Positions 50,564-60,162 of a stretch of DNA of 64,000 nucleotides are shown one piece after another. This DNA is from Nonomuraea fuscirosea (GTDB lineage: Bacteria > Actinomycetota > Actinomycetes > Streptosporangiales > Streptosporangiaceae). Each line of letters begins with the position of its first letter. Within the stretch, counting starts at the first letter, position 1. Location: positions 162,632 to 226,631 of the forward strand of contig NZ_PVNG01000025.1 of assembly GCF_003001935.1 (NCBI RefSeq). Direction: 5' to 3'. The notes below the pieces were generated by a model. It was not told the DNA's origin. It did not search any database and saw only the letters and a program-made list of their open reading frames with translations. The translations under genes were made by a program, and so were the position numbers.

Positions 50564-52012
50564 CTATCGCGCTATTTGTCGGATTTTCGAAAGGTCGGCC
50601 GAGTAGTGCCCCGTTCCGGGGTACCGCACCCGCCATTCGCCGGTCGTGCGGCCCTCGATCGTGCCGGCGAACGCGCCGGACGCGTCCGTGGTCGTCTCCC
50701 CCACCGTCTCCCACGGCGATTTGGCGTCCGGGCGCCACAGGAGCTCCAGCCGCTGCTTGGCGAACGGGCCGAAGTCGGTCAGGCCGCGCGGGTCCACGCG
50801 GGTGAGCGAGCCGTGCAGCCGTACGCCGTCCGTGCGGGCCGACTTCTCCGCCCGTACGGAGGAGAGTTTGGTCTGCCGCCGAAGCTCGAACGAGGCGTAC
50901 TGCGTGACGGTCGTCCCGTCCTTGCCCTTCGCGGTGGCCGTGATCGTCCAGGTGCCGGCCGGGTAGTAGCGGTTCAGCCTCTTGTCCGGCAGGAAGCGCC
51001 AGGTCTGCCAGCCGTCCGTCATCCGGGCCGGTGGGGCCGGAACCAGCCGCCACACGATCCGGGGCGGGATCACCGGGAACGTGTCCTCCACCCGGACGCC
51101 GACCTTGCCCCCGGCGGCGGGCGCCTGATCGGGCGCCTGGACGCCGCCGGCGACGGGCCGGTCGTTCACCGTGGTCCCCCCGCCGGGCCCGGCGTCGACG
51201 GCGGGCCGGCCGTTCGCCGCCGGCTGGCCGTTCGCGACGGGCTGGCCGTTGACGACGGGCGCCAGCGGAGCGGGGCGCGGCCGTACCAGGGCGGTCTGGG
51301 CGTCCTCCTTCGGCCCCGTGCCGCCCGGCACGGCGGTCGAGGGAGCCGAGCCCGCCAGCGGGGCCGGGCGCGGCACCGGTCCCGGGGACACGGCCGGGGA
51401 CGGCCGGGCGGCGTGGACGGGCGTGAGCGCGGGATCCTGCGGCGCCTTGCCCGGCGCGAGCACCGGCGCCTGGGCCGCGTCCCTGACGGGAGTCTGGGCG
51501 TGGTCGGCGGCGGCCTCCTGCGCCGGCCCCTGAGCGGGGACTTGAGCCGATCCCTGGGCCGCGTCCTGGGCGGATTCGTGCGCGGATTCCTGAGCGGATC
51601 CCTGGGCCGCGTCCTGGTTCGGCCGCGAACCCGCGTCCTGGGCCGGCGGACGGACCGGTTCCTGGGCCGGGGGCCGTACCTGGTCCTGCCCCGGCGGGAC
51701 GGCCGGCGGGGCGGCCGGCGGGCGGACGGGCGCGGGAGCCTGCGAGACGATCGGCGGCGTCACCGGGCGCGGCTGCGGCTCCCGTACGGGCGGAGCGCCG
51801 GGCTCCACCTTGACGGTGACACCGTCCTTGCCCCGCGCCCCCTTGGCGATCACGTCGATCACCAGCCGGACGGAACCGTGCGCCCCCACGACGGGATCCG
51901 ATGGACGCACGGTGATGGAACGGATGGCGGGCTCGGTCGCGGCGGAGGCAGCAGGCACGGGCACCGTGAGCGACCCCGCCGCGAGCGAGACGAGAAGAAG
52001 GCTTCTGGTCAT
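50564..52012 (-). CDS. Large secreted hypothetical protein with repetitive Pro/Ala/Gln linker
   Basis: A 482-residue exported protein. The signal peptide is TRSLLLVSLAAGSLTVPVPA then ASAA. A short N-terminal beta domain (RSITVRPSDPVVGAHGSVRL) is followed by ~230 residues of low-complexity linker with repeats such as AQESAHESAQDAAQGSAQ and GQPVANGQPAANG. The C-terminal ~150-residue beta domain contains PAGTWTITATAKGKDG and ends TTGEWRVRYPGTGHYSADLS. The last part matches the neighbouring small secreted protein. TACCGT lies 7 nt before ATG 52012 (minus strand, 52020-52025), so the message is probably leaderless. A role in the envelope is likely but unproven. Confidence 0.82.
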   Translation of the reverse strand: MTRSLLLVSLAAGSLTVPVPAASAATEPAIRSITVRPSDPVVGAHGSVRLVIDVIAKGARGKDGVTVKVEPGAPPVREPQPRPVTPPIVSQAPAPVRPPAAPPAVPPGQDQVRPPAQEPVRPPAQDAGSRPNQDAAQGSAQESAHESAQDAAQGSAQVPAQGPAQEAAADHAQTPVRDAAQAPVLAPGKAPQDPALTPVHAARPSPAVSPGPVPRPAPLAGSAPSTAVPGGTGPKEDAQTALVRPRPAPLAPVVNGQPVANGQPAANGRPAVDAGPGGGTTVNDRPVAGGVQAPDQAPAAGGKVGVRVEDTFPVIPPRIVWRLVPAPPARMTDGWQTWRFLPDKRLNRYYPAGTWTITATAKGKDGTTVTQYASFELRRQTKLSSVRAEKSARTDGVRLHGSLTRVDPRGLTDFGPFAKQRLELLWRPDAKSPWETVGETTTDASGAFAGTIEGRTTGEWRVRYPGTGHYSADLSKIRQIAR

Positions 52013-52091
52013 GATCGAGACGGTAGGAACCGTCCGGTAATGACCAGGACCACAACACACGCCCCGAATGGCAAAACCCGTTCTAAGGCTT

Positions 52092-53927
52092 CTAACCCGT
52101 ATAGAGCCCTTCGATGATGTCGGCGTATTTCGCGTGGATGATCCGCCTCTTGAGCTTGAGGCTGGGGGTGAGCTCCGCGGTCTCGGCCGTCCACTCGACG
52201 CCGAGCAGCGCCCACTTCTTGACCTGCTGCACCCTGGCGAGCTTGGTGTTGGCGTCCTCCACGGCCGCCTCCACCTCCTTGAGCACGTCGGGGTGCTCGG
52301 CGAGTTCGGCGAGGGAGGCGTAGGTGATGCCGCGCGCCTGCGCCCAGCCGGGCGCCACCTCGGCGTCCAGGGTCAGCACGGCCACGGGGTAGGGCCGGCG
52401 GTCGCCGTAGGCGAGGGCCTGGCCGATGAGGCTGTGCTGCTTGAGGTGGTTCTCGATCTCGGCCGGGGAGATGTTCTCGCCGCCGGCGGTGATGATCAGT
52501 TCCTTCTTGCGGTCCACGACCCGGTAGAAGCCGTCGTCGTCGACCGTGCCGATGTCGCCGGTGTGCAGCCAGCCGTCCTCGTCGAGCAGTTCGGCGGTGG
52601 CGTCGGCGCGGTTGAGGTAGCCGCGGGTGTTGAGCGGGCTGCGGGTGAGGAGTTCGCCGTCCTCGGCGATGCGGACCTCGACGCCGGGCTCGGCCCTGCC
52701 GACGCTGCCGAGGCGGTAGCAGGCGGGGCTGTTGCCGGTGAAGGCGCCGGTCGTCTCCGTCATGCCGTACACGTCGATGACCTTGAGCCCGAGGCCGGCG
52801 TAGAAGCGCTGCACCTCGGGCGCGAGCGGCGCGGCGCCGGTGGCGGTCCACTCGGCGCGGTCGAAGCCGATCATGCCGCGGATGACGGACAGCAGGGACG
52901 CGTCGGCCTTGTCGTAGGCGGCCTGGATCTCGGGGGTGATCGTGTGGCCGTACTGGCCGGCCTCGACGTACGCGGCGCCGGCGGCCATGGCCTGGCGGAC
53001 GGCGGTCTGCTGCTCCTCCGGCTGGGTGGCGAGCACGGCGAGCAGGCGGGCCATCATCTTCTCCCACACGCGCGGCACGCCGAAGAACATCATCGGCCTG
53101 ACCTGCCCGAGCGTGCTGCCGAGGTTGGCCAGGTCGGTGCAGAAGTGCACGTGGGACGCCTTGACCAGGGGCAGGTAGAGGCTGAGGATGCGCTCGGCGA
53201 TGTGGGCGTAGGTGAGGTAGGAGATCTGGGTGCCGCGCACGGGCAGCGAGGTCAGGCGGTCGGTGGCGGCGACCTCGTAGAAGATGTTGGTGTGGGTGAG
53301 CGGCACGCCCTTGGGGGTGCCGGTGGTGCCGGAGGTGTACAGGACGGTGGCCACGTCGTCCTGGGTGACCGCGCGCCAGCGCGCCTCGACCGTGCCGGGG
53401 TCGGCGGCCAGCCGTTCGCGGCCGAGGGCTAAGAAGTCGGCCCAGGACATGAACCGGTCGCCCTCCGGCGCGTCCTCCACCATGATGATCTTGCGCAGGC
53501 CGTCCAGCCGGTCCAGTGCCGGTTCCCAGCGGGCCAGGTCGGCGGGGCCGCCGAGGACGGCGAAACGGGCGCCCACGTCGTTGGCCACGAACTCGATCTG
53601 CTCGGAGGCGAACGTCGAGTAGACCGTGCAGCCCACGCCGCCCGCGTGCACCGCCCCGAGATCGGCCAGGACGTGCTCGCTGCGGTTGACCATCATGAGG
53701 GCCACGGCCTCACCGGGTTCGAGGCCCAGGGCGGCGAACCCGGCCGCGATCTCCAGGATCCGCTCACGGGCCTGGCCGTAGGTCAGCGTGCGCCAGCCGT
53801 CACCCTCGGGATCGGAGTAGGCGGGTGCGTCATGGTGCTGCTCGGCCGCCTGTGTCAGTTGCTCACAGACGGTACGGCCGGTGATCTGCCGCTCGATCTC
53901 GGCCCGGACGTCGAGGACTTCGGCCAT
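52092..53927 (-). CDS. Long-chain fatty-acid--CoA ligase (AMP-binding)
   Basis: A 611-residue adenylate-forming enzyme of the FACL/FadD15 type. The P-loop is LYTSGTTGTPKGVPLTH; further motifs are YGMTETTGAFTG, TGDIGTVDDDGFYRVVDRKK and the C-terminal catalytic lysine region TPSLKLKRRIIHAKY. It activates fatty acids to acyl-CoA for degradation or lipid synthesis. GGAGG precedes ATG 53927. It is divergent from the peptide transporter and not in an obvious fatty-acid operon. Confidence 0.95.
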   Translation of the reverse strand: MAEVLDVRAEIERQITGRTVCEQLTQAAEQHHDAPAYSDPEGDGWRTLTYGQARERILEIAAGFAALGLEPGEAVALMMVNRSEHVLADLGAVHAGGVGCTVYSTFASEQIEFVANDVGARFAVLGGPADLARWEPALDRLDGLRKIIMVEDAPEGDRFMSWADFLALGRERLAADPGTVEARWRAVTQDDVATVLYTSGTTGTPKGVPLTHTNIFYEVAATDRLTSLPVRGTQISYLTYAHIAERILSLYLPLVKASHVHFCTDLANLGSTLGQVRPMMFFGVPRVWEKMMARLLAVLATQPEEQQTAVRQAMAAGAAYVEAGQYGHTITPEIQAAYDKADASLLSVIRGMIGFDRAEWTATGAAPLAPEVQRFYAGLGLKVIDVYGMTETTGAFTGNSPACYRLGSVGRAEPGVEVRIAEDGELLTRSPLNTRGYLNRADATAELLDEDGWLHTGDIGTVDDDGFYRVVDRKKELIITAGGENISPAEIENHLKQHSLIGQALAYGDRRPYPVAVLTLDAEVAPGWAQARGITYASLAELAEHPDVLKEVEAAVEDANTKLARVQQVKKWALLGVEWTAETAELTPSLKLKRRIIHAKYADIIEGLYTG

Positions 53928-54047
53928 GGACCCGCCTCCAGTCAGTATTCACTTGCATGAAGTGGGATGCATCGCACCACACCGCCCGGGACACCGGCAA
54001 GACCTAAAGGAGAAAGATCTGCGTCCTCGTTCACGTAGAGTGATCGA

Positions 54048-55553
54048 ATGGACGCACAAGGTGGTCATCCGGAGGTGCGCACCGGCGGCAGGACGTTCTT
54101 CGGGCACCCCTGGGGGCTGGCCACGCTGTTCTGCACCGAGATGTGGGAGCGCTTCTCCTGGTACGGCCTGCGCGCGATCCTGGCCACGTTCATGGCCGCC
54201 TCGCCGGCGCATCAGGGCCTGGGCCTGTCGCAGGAGACGGCCCAGGCGGTCGTGGGGGTCTACGGGGCGCTGATCTACCTGGTGGCGCTGCCGGGCGGCT
54301 GGATCGCCGACCGGATTCTCGGGGCGCGCAGGTCGGTGTTCTGGGGCGGGTTCGTCATCATGCTGGGCCACATCAGCATGGCGGTGCCGGTGACCTCGCC
54401 GGTCTTCGTCTGGCTGGGACTGCTGCTGATCATCACGGGCACCGGCCTGCTCAAGCCGAACATCTCCGTCATGGTCGGCCGCCTCTACCCCGAGGGCGAC
54501 GACGGGCGCAGGGACGCCGGGTTCTCGCTGTTCTATCTGGGGATCAACCTGGGCGCCTTCTTCGCCCCCATCGTGGTGGGCGGGCTGGCCGCCGGCGACC
54601 GCTGGCACCTGGGGTTCGGCGCGGCGGCGGTGGGGATGGCGCTCGGCCTGATCCAGTACGTGTGGGGCGGGCGTCATCTGCGCGGCGTCGGCGAGCGCCC
54701 GGGGGTGCGGCTGTCGCCCGGTGAGCGGCGCCGTTTCACCGTCCTCGCGGCCCTCGGGACGGCGGTCGCACTCGTCGCGCTGGGGGCGTGGGCGGCGACC
54801 GGGACGCTCACGGTCGACCGGCTCACCGTGGTGATCACGGCGCTCATCCTCGTCGTGCCGGTCGCCTACTTCGCGTACATCCTGCTGGGCAGCCACGACC
54901 TGACCGCGGACGAGCGGATCAGGATGAAGGCCTACATCTGGCTGTTCGTGGCCGCGGCGCTGTTCTGGATGATCTACGACCTGGCGCCGAGCAAGCTGCT
55001 GTTCTTCGCCGCCGACCACACCGACCTGTCGCTGTTCGGCGTGCCGATCCAGGCCGCCACGACGCAGTCGTTCAACCCGCTGTTCATCATGATCTTCGTG
55101 CCGGTGTTCGCGGTGCTGTGGGTGCGGCTGGGCACGCGGGTGAGCACGCCGCAGAAGTTCGGCTTCGCGCTGGTCATGGTGGGGCTGAGCTTCGTGGTCA
55201 TGGCCGTGGCGGCGGCGCTGGCCGGGGCCGGGCGGGTGTCGGTGTGGTGGCTGGTGCTGGTCTACCTCGTCCAGGTGTTCGGCGAGTTGTCGCTGAGCCC
55301 GGTCGGGCTGTCGGTGACGGCCAAGCTCGCGCCGGAGGCGTTCAAGGGGCAGATGCTGGGCGTCTGGTTCATCGCGGTGTCGGTGGGCGACGCGGTCGGC
55401 GGGCAGACGGGGCGGCTCGGCCGGGTGCTGTCGGAACCGGCGTACTACCTGGTGCTGGCGGCGATGGCGATCGTGGCCGGGGTGGCGCTGTTCCTGTTCA
55501 CCCGGAGGCTGCGGGCGATGATGGCCGAGCATCATGAGCCCGGCATGCGATAG
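54048..55553 (+). CDS. POT/PTR2-family proton-coupled peptide transporter
   Basis: A 501-residue major-facilitator protein with 12-14 predicted helices. The first helix carries the POT proton-coupling motif EMWERFSWYGLRA (ExxER). The PTR2 signature appears as LLLIITGTGLLKPNISVMVG and FSLFYLGINLGAFFAPIVVG. It imports di- and tripeptides. TAGAGT (54036-54041) is 6 nt before ATG 54048, indicating leaderless transcription. The TRIC channel gene follows after 11 bp. Confidence 0.95.
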   Translation: MDAQGGHPEVRTGGRTFFGHPWGLATLFCTEMWERFSWYGLRAILATFMAASPAHQGLGLSQETAQAVVGVYGALIYLVALPGGWIADRILGARRSVFWGGFVIMLGHISMAVPVTSPVFVWLGLLLIITGTGLLKPNISVMVGRLYPEGDDGRRDAGFSLFYLGINLGAFFAPIVVGGLAAGDRWHLGFGAAAVGMALGLIQYVWGGRHLRGVGERPGVRLSPGERRRFTVLAALGTAVALVALGAWAATGTLTVDRLTVVITALILVVPVAYFAYILLGSHDLTADERIRMKAYIWLFVAAALFWMIYDLAPSKLLFFAADHTDLSLFGVPIQAATTQSFNPLFIMIFVPVFAVLWVRLGTRVSTPQKFGFALVMVGLSFVVMAVAAALAGAGRVSVWWLVLVYLVQVFGELSLSPVGLSVTAKLAPEAFKGQMLGVWFIAVSVGDAVGGQTGRLGRVLSEPAYYLVLAAMAIVAGVALFLFTRRLRAMMAEHHEPGMR

Positions 55554-55564
55554 ACATTCGTCCC

Positions 55565-56176
55565 GTGTCCGAAATTCTGGATCTCGCCGGCATCTTCGTC
55601 TTCGCCCTGTCCGGGGCGCTGATGGGCGTACGCAAGCGGCTCGACGTGGTGGGGATGGGCGTGCTGGCCGGGATGACCGCGCTGGGGGGCGGGGTCGTGC
55701 GCGACCTCATCCTCAACGTGCGGCCCATCGCCTTCCAGAGCCTCGGCTACGTGCTGGTGCCGGTGGTCGCCACGGTGATCGTCTTCTTCTGGCATCCGCA
55801 CGTGGCCCGGGTGATGCCGGCCATCCTGGTGCTGGACGCGGCCGGGCTCGGCCTGTTCTGCGCGGTCGGCACGGAGAAGGCCCTGGAATACGGGCTCAAC
55901 CCGCTGCACGCGGCGCTCCTCGGGGTCGTGACGGCGGTGGGCGGGGGCATGCTGCGCGATGTACTGGCCGGGGAGATCCCGACCCTCCTGTACGACCGGC
56001 AGCTGTACGCGGTGCCGGCGATGCTCGGCTCGGCGTGCATGGCGGGCCTGTACGCCGGCCTGGGCCTGCACGGCTGGCCCGCCACCCTGGCCGCCGCCGT
56101 CCTCGCCTTCGTCCTGCGCATCGCCGCCATGCGCCGCAACTGGCGCGCCCCGCTGGCCCGGGGCCTCAGCGAGTGA
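55565..56176 (+). CDS. Trimeric intracellular cation channel family protein (TRIC/UPF0126)
   Basis: A 203-residue membrane protein with seven helices and two inverted repeats, each with a glycine-rich kinked motif: MTALGGGVVRDLIL in the first and VTAVGGGMLRDVLAGEIP in the second. Prokaryotic homologues form trimeric K+/Na+ channels. GTG 55565 follows TAGACA at 8 nt; it could be leaderless or read from the upstream POT gene 11 bp away. It is convergent with the MocR regulator. Confidence 0.92.
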   Translation: MSEILDLAGIFVFALSGALMGVRKRLDVVGMGVLAGMTALGGGVVRDLILNVRPIAFQSLGYVLVPVVATVIVFFWHPHVARVMPAILVLDAAGLGLFCAVGTEKALEYGLNPLHAALLGVVTAVGGGMLRDVLAGEIPTLLYDRQLYAVPAMLGSACMAGLYAGLGLHGWPATLAAAVLAFVLRIAAMRRNWRAPLARGLSE

Positions 56177-56201
56177 GAACGCGCCATCGCGGTGTATCCG
56201 C

Positions 56202-57632
56202 TCACACCATCGTGACGAGGGGGTCCGGGGAGCGGGGTGGGCCGATGGGGCCGTGGTCTCTCGCGGCGCGCAGGCGGGGGACCGCGTCCGTGAGGAAGGC
56301 GGGTGGCTGGGTGAAGGGCAGGCGGAGGTGGCCTTCCAGGGTGCCCTCCAGGCCGAACCAGGGGCCGGGCGCCAGGCGCAGGCCGTGATGGGCGGCCGCC
56401 TCGGCCAGGGCGGTCGAGCCGCCGCCGTTCAGGCGGACCCAGAGCGTCCCGCCGCCGCGCGGCAGCTCGTACGTCCACTCCGGCAGGTGCTCGCGCAGCC
56501 CCGAGACCAGCGCGTCGCGTGAGGCGCGCAGCGTGCGGCGGCGCTCGGCGCGGGTCTCCTCCAGGAGGCCGAACAGGCGCGCCACGACGAGCTGCTCCAG
56601 CACCGGGCTGGCGATGTCCACGGTCGAGCGGAACATGGCCAGGCGGCGGGCCAGCGCGGCCGTGGTGCGGATCCAGCCGATGCGCAGCCCGCCCCACCAC
56701 AGCTTGGAGGCCGACCCGATGCTGATCACCCGGCTGTCGGTGTCGAAGGCGGCCATGGGGGCGGTTCTGGGCACCTCGTCCAGCGCCAGCTCGGCCCAGG
56801 TCTCGTCCACGAGCAGGAGCGTGTCGGACCGGCGGGCGGCCCCGGCGACGGCGGCGCGGACGGGGTCCTCCATGAGGGCGCCGGTCGGGTTGTGGAAGTC
56901 GGGCATGAGGTAGGCCAGGCGCGCCCCCGACTGCCGCATGGCTCCGCAGAGCAGGTCCTGCGGCCAGCCCTCGTGGGAGATCCCGACCGGGACGATGCGG
57001 GCGCCGCGCCGGCGGGCCGCGTCCACGGCGTGCGGGTACGTGGGCGACTCCACCAGCACGGCGTCCCCGGGACCGACGAGCAGGCCGACGACGAGCTGGA
57101 TGGCGTGCTGGGAGCCGGTGGTGACGACGATCTGCTCCGGCCGGGTGGCCACGCCCCTCGCGGTGTAGCGGGCGGCGATGCGTTCCCTGAGCACGGGCAG
57201 GCCCATGGGGTCGTAGCCGTTGCCCATACCGTAGCGGGGCAGGTCCTCGACCGCGCCCGCCATGGCGCCGGCCAGCGCCGTGGGGGCGGGCGGGGCGGCG
57301 GTGTGCAGCTGGAGCAGGCCGTCGCCGCCGGTGCCGAGCCACGGGTTGTCGCGGGTGGTGGCCGGGTCGGGCAGGGCGGTCCAGCTGCCCGAGCCCTGGC
57401 GGCTCTCCAGGTAGCCGTCCGCGCGCAGCAGGTCGTACGCGGAGGTCACGGTGGTGCGGCTGACCTTGAGCGTCTCGGCGAGGTGGCGTTCGGCGGGCAT
57501 GCGCACGCGTACGGGGATCTGACCGTCCATGATCAGGCCGCGGACGGAGTCGGCGAGGGCGCGGTAGTACGGGCGCGCGGCCGGATCGGCCGTGACGAGC
57601 CGGGCCACCTGCGGCGCTGACAGATACCTCAT
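56202..57632 (-). CDS. MocR-type regulator (GntR winged helix fused to PLP aminotransferase fold), YczR-like
   Basis: A 476-residue fusion. The N-terminal winged helix is typical GntR (MPAERHLAETLKVSRTTVTS followed by AYDLLRADGYLESRQGSG). The aminotransferase-like domain has TTGSQHAIQLVVGLLVGPGD, LMPDFHNPTG, LLLVDETWAEL and the PLP-binding lysine in SIGSASKLWWGG. MocR proteins sense PLP or an amino-acid adduct. It is divergent from a YczE-like membrane protein, the known YczR/YczE pairing, and is inferred to control that gene. Confidence 0.93.
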   Translation of the reverse strand: MRYLSAPQVARLVTADPAARPYYRALADSVRGLIMDGQIPVRVRMPAERHLAETLKVSRTTVTSAYDLLRADGYLESRQGSGSWTALPDPATTRDNPWLGTGGDGLLQLHTAAPPAPTALAGAMAGAVEDLPRYGMGNGYDPMGLPVLRERIAARYTARGVATRPEQIVVTTGSQHAIQLVVGLLVGPGDAVLVESPTYPHAVDAARRRGARIVPVGISHEGWPQDLLCGAMRQSGARLAYLMPDFHNPTGALMEDPVRAAVAGAARRSDTLLLVDETWAELALDEVPRTAPMAAFDTDSRVISIGSASKLWWGGLRIGWIRTTAALARRLAMFRSTVDIASPVLEQLVVARLFGLLEETRAERRRTLRASRDALVSGLREHLPEWTYELPRGGGTLWVRLNGGGSTALAEAAAHHGLRLAPGPWFGLEGTLEGHLRLPFTQPPAFLTDAVPRLRAARDHGPIGPPRSPDPLVTMV

Positions 57633-57694
57633 AAGGCCACTTTTCGTGATTGGCCCTGTTTTGGCAAGGCGGAGGATGCCACTGTGGGTCCATC
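57633..57694. promoter_or_regulatory. Divergent operator/promoter region of the MocR-YczE pair
   Basis: This 62-bp gap is AT-richer than its surroundings. On the minus strand it carries a directly repeated element (GGGCCAATCACG and GTGGCCTTATG) near the regulator start. MocR factors commonly bind direct repeats, so these are candidate sites. Confidence 0.45.
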
Positions 57695-58297
57695 ATGAGC
57701 GAAGCCACCGTCCCCGTACCGAGTTCCCTGCCCGTCCGTCTCGTCCGCCTCTACGGCGGCCTGGCCCTCTACGGCCTGGCCACCGCGCTGCTGCTGGAGT
57801 CGGGGCTGGGCAACAACCCGTGGGGCGTCTTCCACCAGGGCCTGAGCCTGCTGACCGGCATGTCGCTCGGAACGGCCATCATCGTGGTGGGCGCCCTGGT
57901 CATGCTGCTGTGGATCCCGCTGCGGCAGAAGCCGGGCTTCGGGACCGTCAGCAACGTCATCTTCATCGGCCTGTTCGCCGACGCCTCGATGTACGTCCTG
58001 CCCACCCCCGGGCACCTCGTGGCCGAGGTCTTCTACCTGACCACAGGGGTCGTCACGCTCGCGCTGGCCACCGTCCTCTACATCGGGGCCGGGCTCGGCC
58101 CCGGCCCCCGTGACGGCATCATGACCGGGCTGATGCGGCTGGGCCTGTCGGTACGGACCTCGCGCCTGCTCATCGAGGTCACGGTGCTGATCGCCGGCTG
58201 GCTGCTCGGCGGCACGGCCGGGATGGGGACGCTGGTGTTCGCGCTGGCCATCGGGCCGTTGACGCAGCTGTTCACCCGCTGGTTCCCTCTGACGTGA
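57695..58297 (+). CDS. YczE/YyaS/YitT-family membrane protein
   Basis: A 200-residue integral membrane protein with five helices. Characteristic segments are LYGLATALLLESGLGNNPWG with VFHQGLS, and VLYIGAGLGPGPRDGIMTGL, which match the YczE family (proline/glycine-rich GxGxxPWD-like loops). Substrate is unknown. ATG 57695 gives a signal-free N-terminus (SEATVPVPSSLPVRLVRLYG). GGAGG occurs 20 bp upstream, too far to decide the start. Expression is probably set by the divergent MocR protein. Confidence 0.9.
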   Translation: MSEATVPVPSSLPVRLVRLYGGLALYGLATALLLESGLGNNPWGVFHQGLSLLTGMSLGTAIIVVGALVMLLWIPLRQKPGFGTVSNVIFIGLFADASMYVLPTPGHLVAEVFYLTTGVVTLALATVLYIGAGLGPGPRDGIMTGLMRLGLSVRTSRLLIEVTVLIAGWLLGGTAGMGTLVFALAIGPLTQLFTRWFPLT

Positions 58298-58374
58298 TCC
58301 CGCGGCCAGGCCGGACTTGACGCGACAGGATCGGCCTGGTCCCGGGATCACCCCGGCACGAGTAGCGTCTAAGC

Positions 58375-60132
58375 ATGCGGATCGAGGATTACGCCCTGAT
58401 CGGAGACATGCAGTCGGCCGCGCTCGTGGGGAGAGACGGTTCGATCGACTGGCTCTGCCTGCCGAGGTTCGACTCCCCCTCATGTTTCGCGGCGCTGCTC
58501 GGCAGCGAACGCAACGGGCACTGGTGGCTCGGGCCGACCGGCAGGAAGCCGGCCACCAGGCGCCGTTACCGTCCTGACACGCTCATCCTGGAGAGCGAGT
58601 GGGACACCCCGACGGGCACGGTCCGCGTGATCGACTTCATGCCGCCGCGCGACCGCAACCCCGACGTGGTGCGCATCGTCGAGGGCGTCTCCGGCTCCGT
58701 GGAGGTCTCCACGCAGCTGCGGGTCCGCTTCGACTACGGCCGCATCGTGCCCTGGGTACGCCGGACGAACGGGCATCTGCAGGCGATCGGCGGCCCCGAC
58801 TCGGTGTGGCTGCACTCCCCCGTGCCGCTCAAGGGCGGCGACTACGCCCACCGGGCCACGTTCACCGTCAAAGAGGGCGAACGGCTGCCGTTCGTCTTCA
58901 CCTGGCATCCCTCGCACGAGCAGATGCCGCCGCAGATCCACTGCGAGGACCAGCTGACCGACACCGAGGCGTACTGGACCGACTGGGTGTCGAAGTGCAC
59001 CTATCAGGGCCCGCACCGGGAGGCCGTGGTCCGGTCGCTGATCACGCTCAAGGGGCTGACCTACGCCCCGACGGGCGGCATCGTGGCCGCGCCGACCACG
59101 TCCCTGCCCGAGGACATCGGCGGCGTGCGCAACTGGGACTACCGCTTCTGCTGGCTGCGCGACGCGACGCTGACGCTGGACGCGCTGATCAGCTCCGGCT
59201 ATCTGGAGGAGGCGGCCGACTGGCGGGCGTGGCTGCTGCGCGCCATCGCCGGGCGCCCGCAGGACCTGCAGATCATGTACGGCGTCGCCGGCGAGCGCCG
59301 CCTGCCCGAGCTGCGCCTCGACTGGCTCGACGGCTACGAGGACTCGCGCCCGGTGCGCATCGGCAATGAGGCGGTCAGGCAGCTGCAGCTCGACGTCTAC
59401 GGCGAGGTGATGAACTGCCTCTACGTCTCCCGCAAGAGCGGCCTGTCGCCCGACGAACGGGGCTGGACCATCCAGCGCCAGCTGCTCGACTACGTGGAGG
59501 ACCACTGGCAGGAGCCGGACGAGGGCCTGTGGGAGGTGCGCGGCCCGAGACGCCACTTCGTGCACTCGAAGGTGATGTGCTGGGCGGCGCTCGACCGGGC
59601 CGTCAAATACGTCGAGAACTTCGGCCGCAGCGGCCCGGTCGACAAGTGGCGCACGCTGCGTGACGTCGTGCACGCCGAGATCTGCGACAAGGGCTTCGAC
59701 AAGGAGCGCAACACCTTCACGCAGTCGTACGGCTCCTCCGAGCTGGACGCGGCGCTGCTGATGATCCCCATCGTGGGCTTCCTGCCCGCCGACGATCCCC
59801 GCGTCGTGGGCACGGTCGCGGCGATCGAGAAGGAGCTGATGTCCGACGGGTTCGTGCTGCGCTATCCGCTGGCCGAGGACAACAACGTCGACGGCCTGGC
59901 GGGCGGCGAGGGCGCGTTCCTGGCGTGCAGTTTCTGGCTGGTGGAGGTGATGGCGATGCAGGGGCGCAAGGAGGAGGCCGAGGAGCTGTTCGAGCGGCTG
60001 CTGGCGCTGCGCAACGACGTCGGCCTGCTGGCCGAGGAGTACGACACCCGCTACGACCGCCTGGTCGGCAACTTCCCCCAGGCGTTCAGCCACGTCCCCC
60101 TGGTGCACGCCGCCCGCGCGTTGTCGTCGTGA
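58375..60132 (+). CDS. Glycoside hydrolase family 15 protein (glucoamylase/trehalase-like)
   Basis: A 585-residue cytoplasmic protein. It begins MRIEDYALIGDMQSAALVGR with DGSIDWLCLPRFDSPSCFAA, the N-terminal beta domain of actinobacterial GH15 trehalase-type enzymes. The (alpha/alpha)6 barrel has VRNWDYRFCWLRDATLTLDA, and the catalytic bases are expected in FVHSKVMCWAALDRA and LAGGEGAFLACSFWLVE. It may hydrolyse trehalose or a related alpha-glucan. TAGCGT (58363-58368) lies 6 nt before ATG 58375, a leaderless arrangement. No glycogen genes are adjacent. Confidence 0.92.
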   Translation: MRIEDYALIGDMQSAALVGRDGSIDWLCLPRFDSPSCFAALLGSERNGHWWLGPTGRKPATRRRYRPDTLILESEWDTPTGTVRVIDFMPPRDRNPDVVRIVEGVSGSVEVSTQLRVRFDYGRIVPWVRRTNGHLQAIGGPDSVWLHSPVPLKGGDYAHRATFTVKEGERLPFVFTWHPSHEQMPPQIHCEDQLTDTEAYWTDWVSKCTYQGPHREAVVRSLITLKGLTYAPTGGIVAAPTTSLPEDIGGVRNWDYRFCWLRDATLTLDALISSGYLEEAADWRAWLLRAIAGRPQDLQIMYGVAGERRLPELRLDWLDGYEDSRPVRIGNEAVRQLQLDVYGEVMNCLYVSRKSGLSPDERGWTIQRQLLDYVEDHWQEPDEGLWEVRGPRRHFVHSKVMCWAALDRAVKYVENFGRSGPVDKWRTLRDVVHAEICDKGFDKERNTFTQSYGSSELDAALLMIPIVGFLPADDPRVVGTVAAIEKELMSDGFVLRYPLAEDNNVDGLAGGEGAFLACSFWLVEVMAMQGRKEEAEELFERLLALRNDVGLLAEEYDTRYDRLVGNFPQAFSHVPLVHAARALSS

Positions 60133-60162
60133 CGCCCACCCCGCCCTTCCCCCGCACACCTG

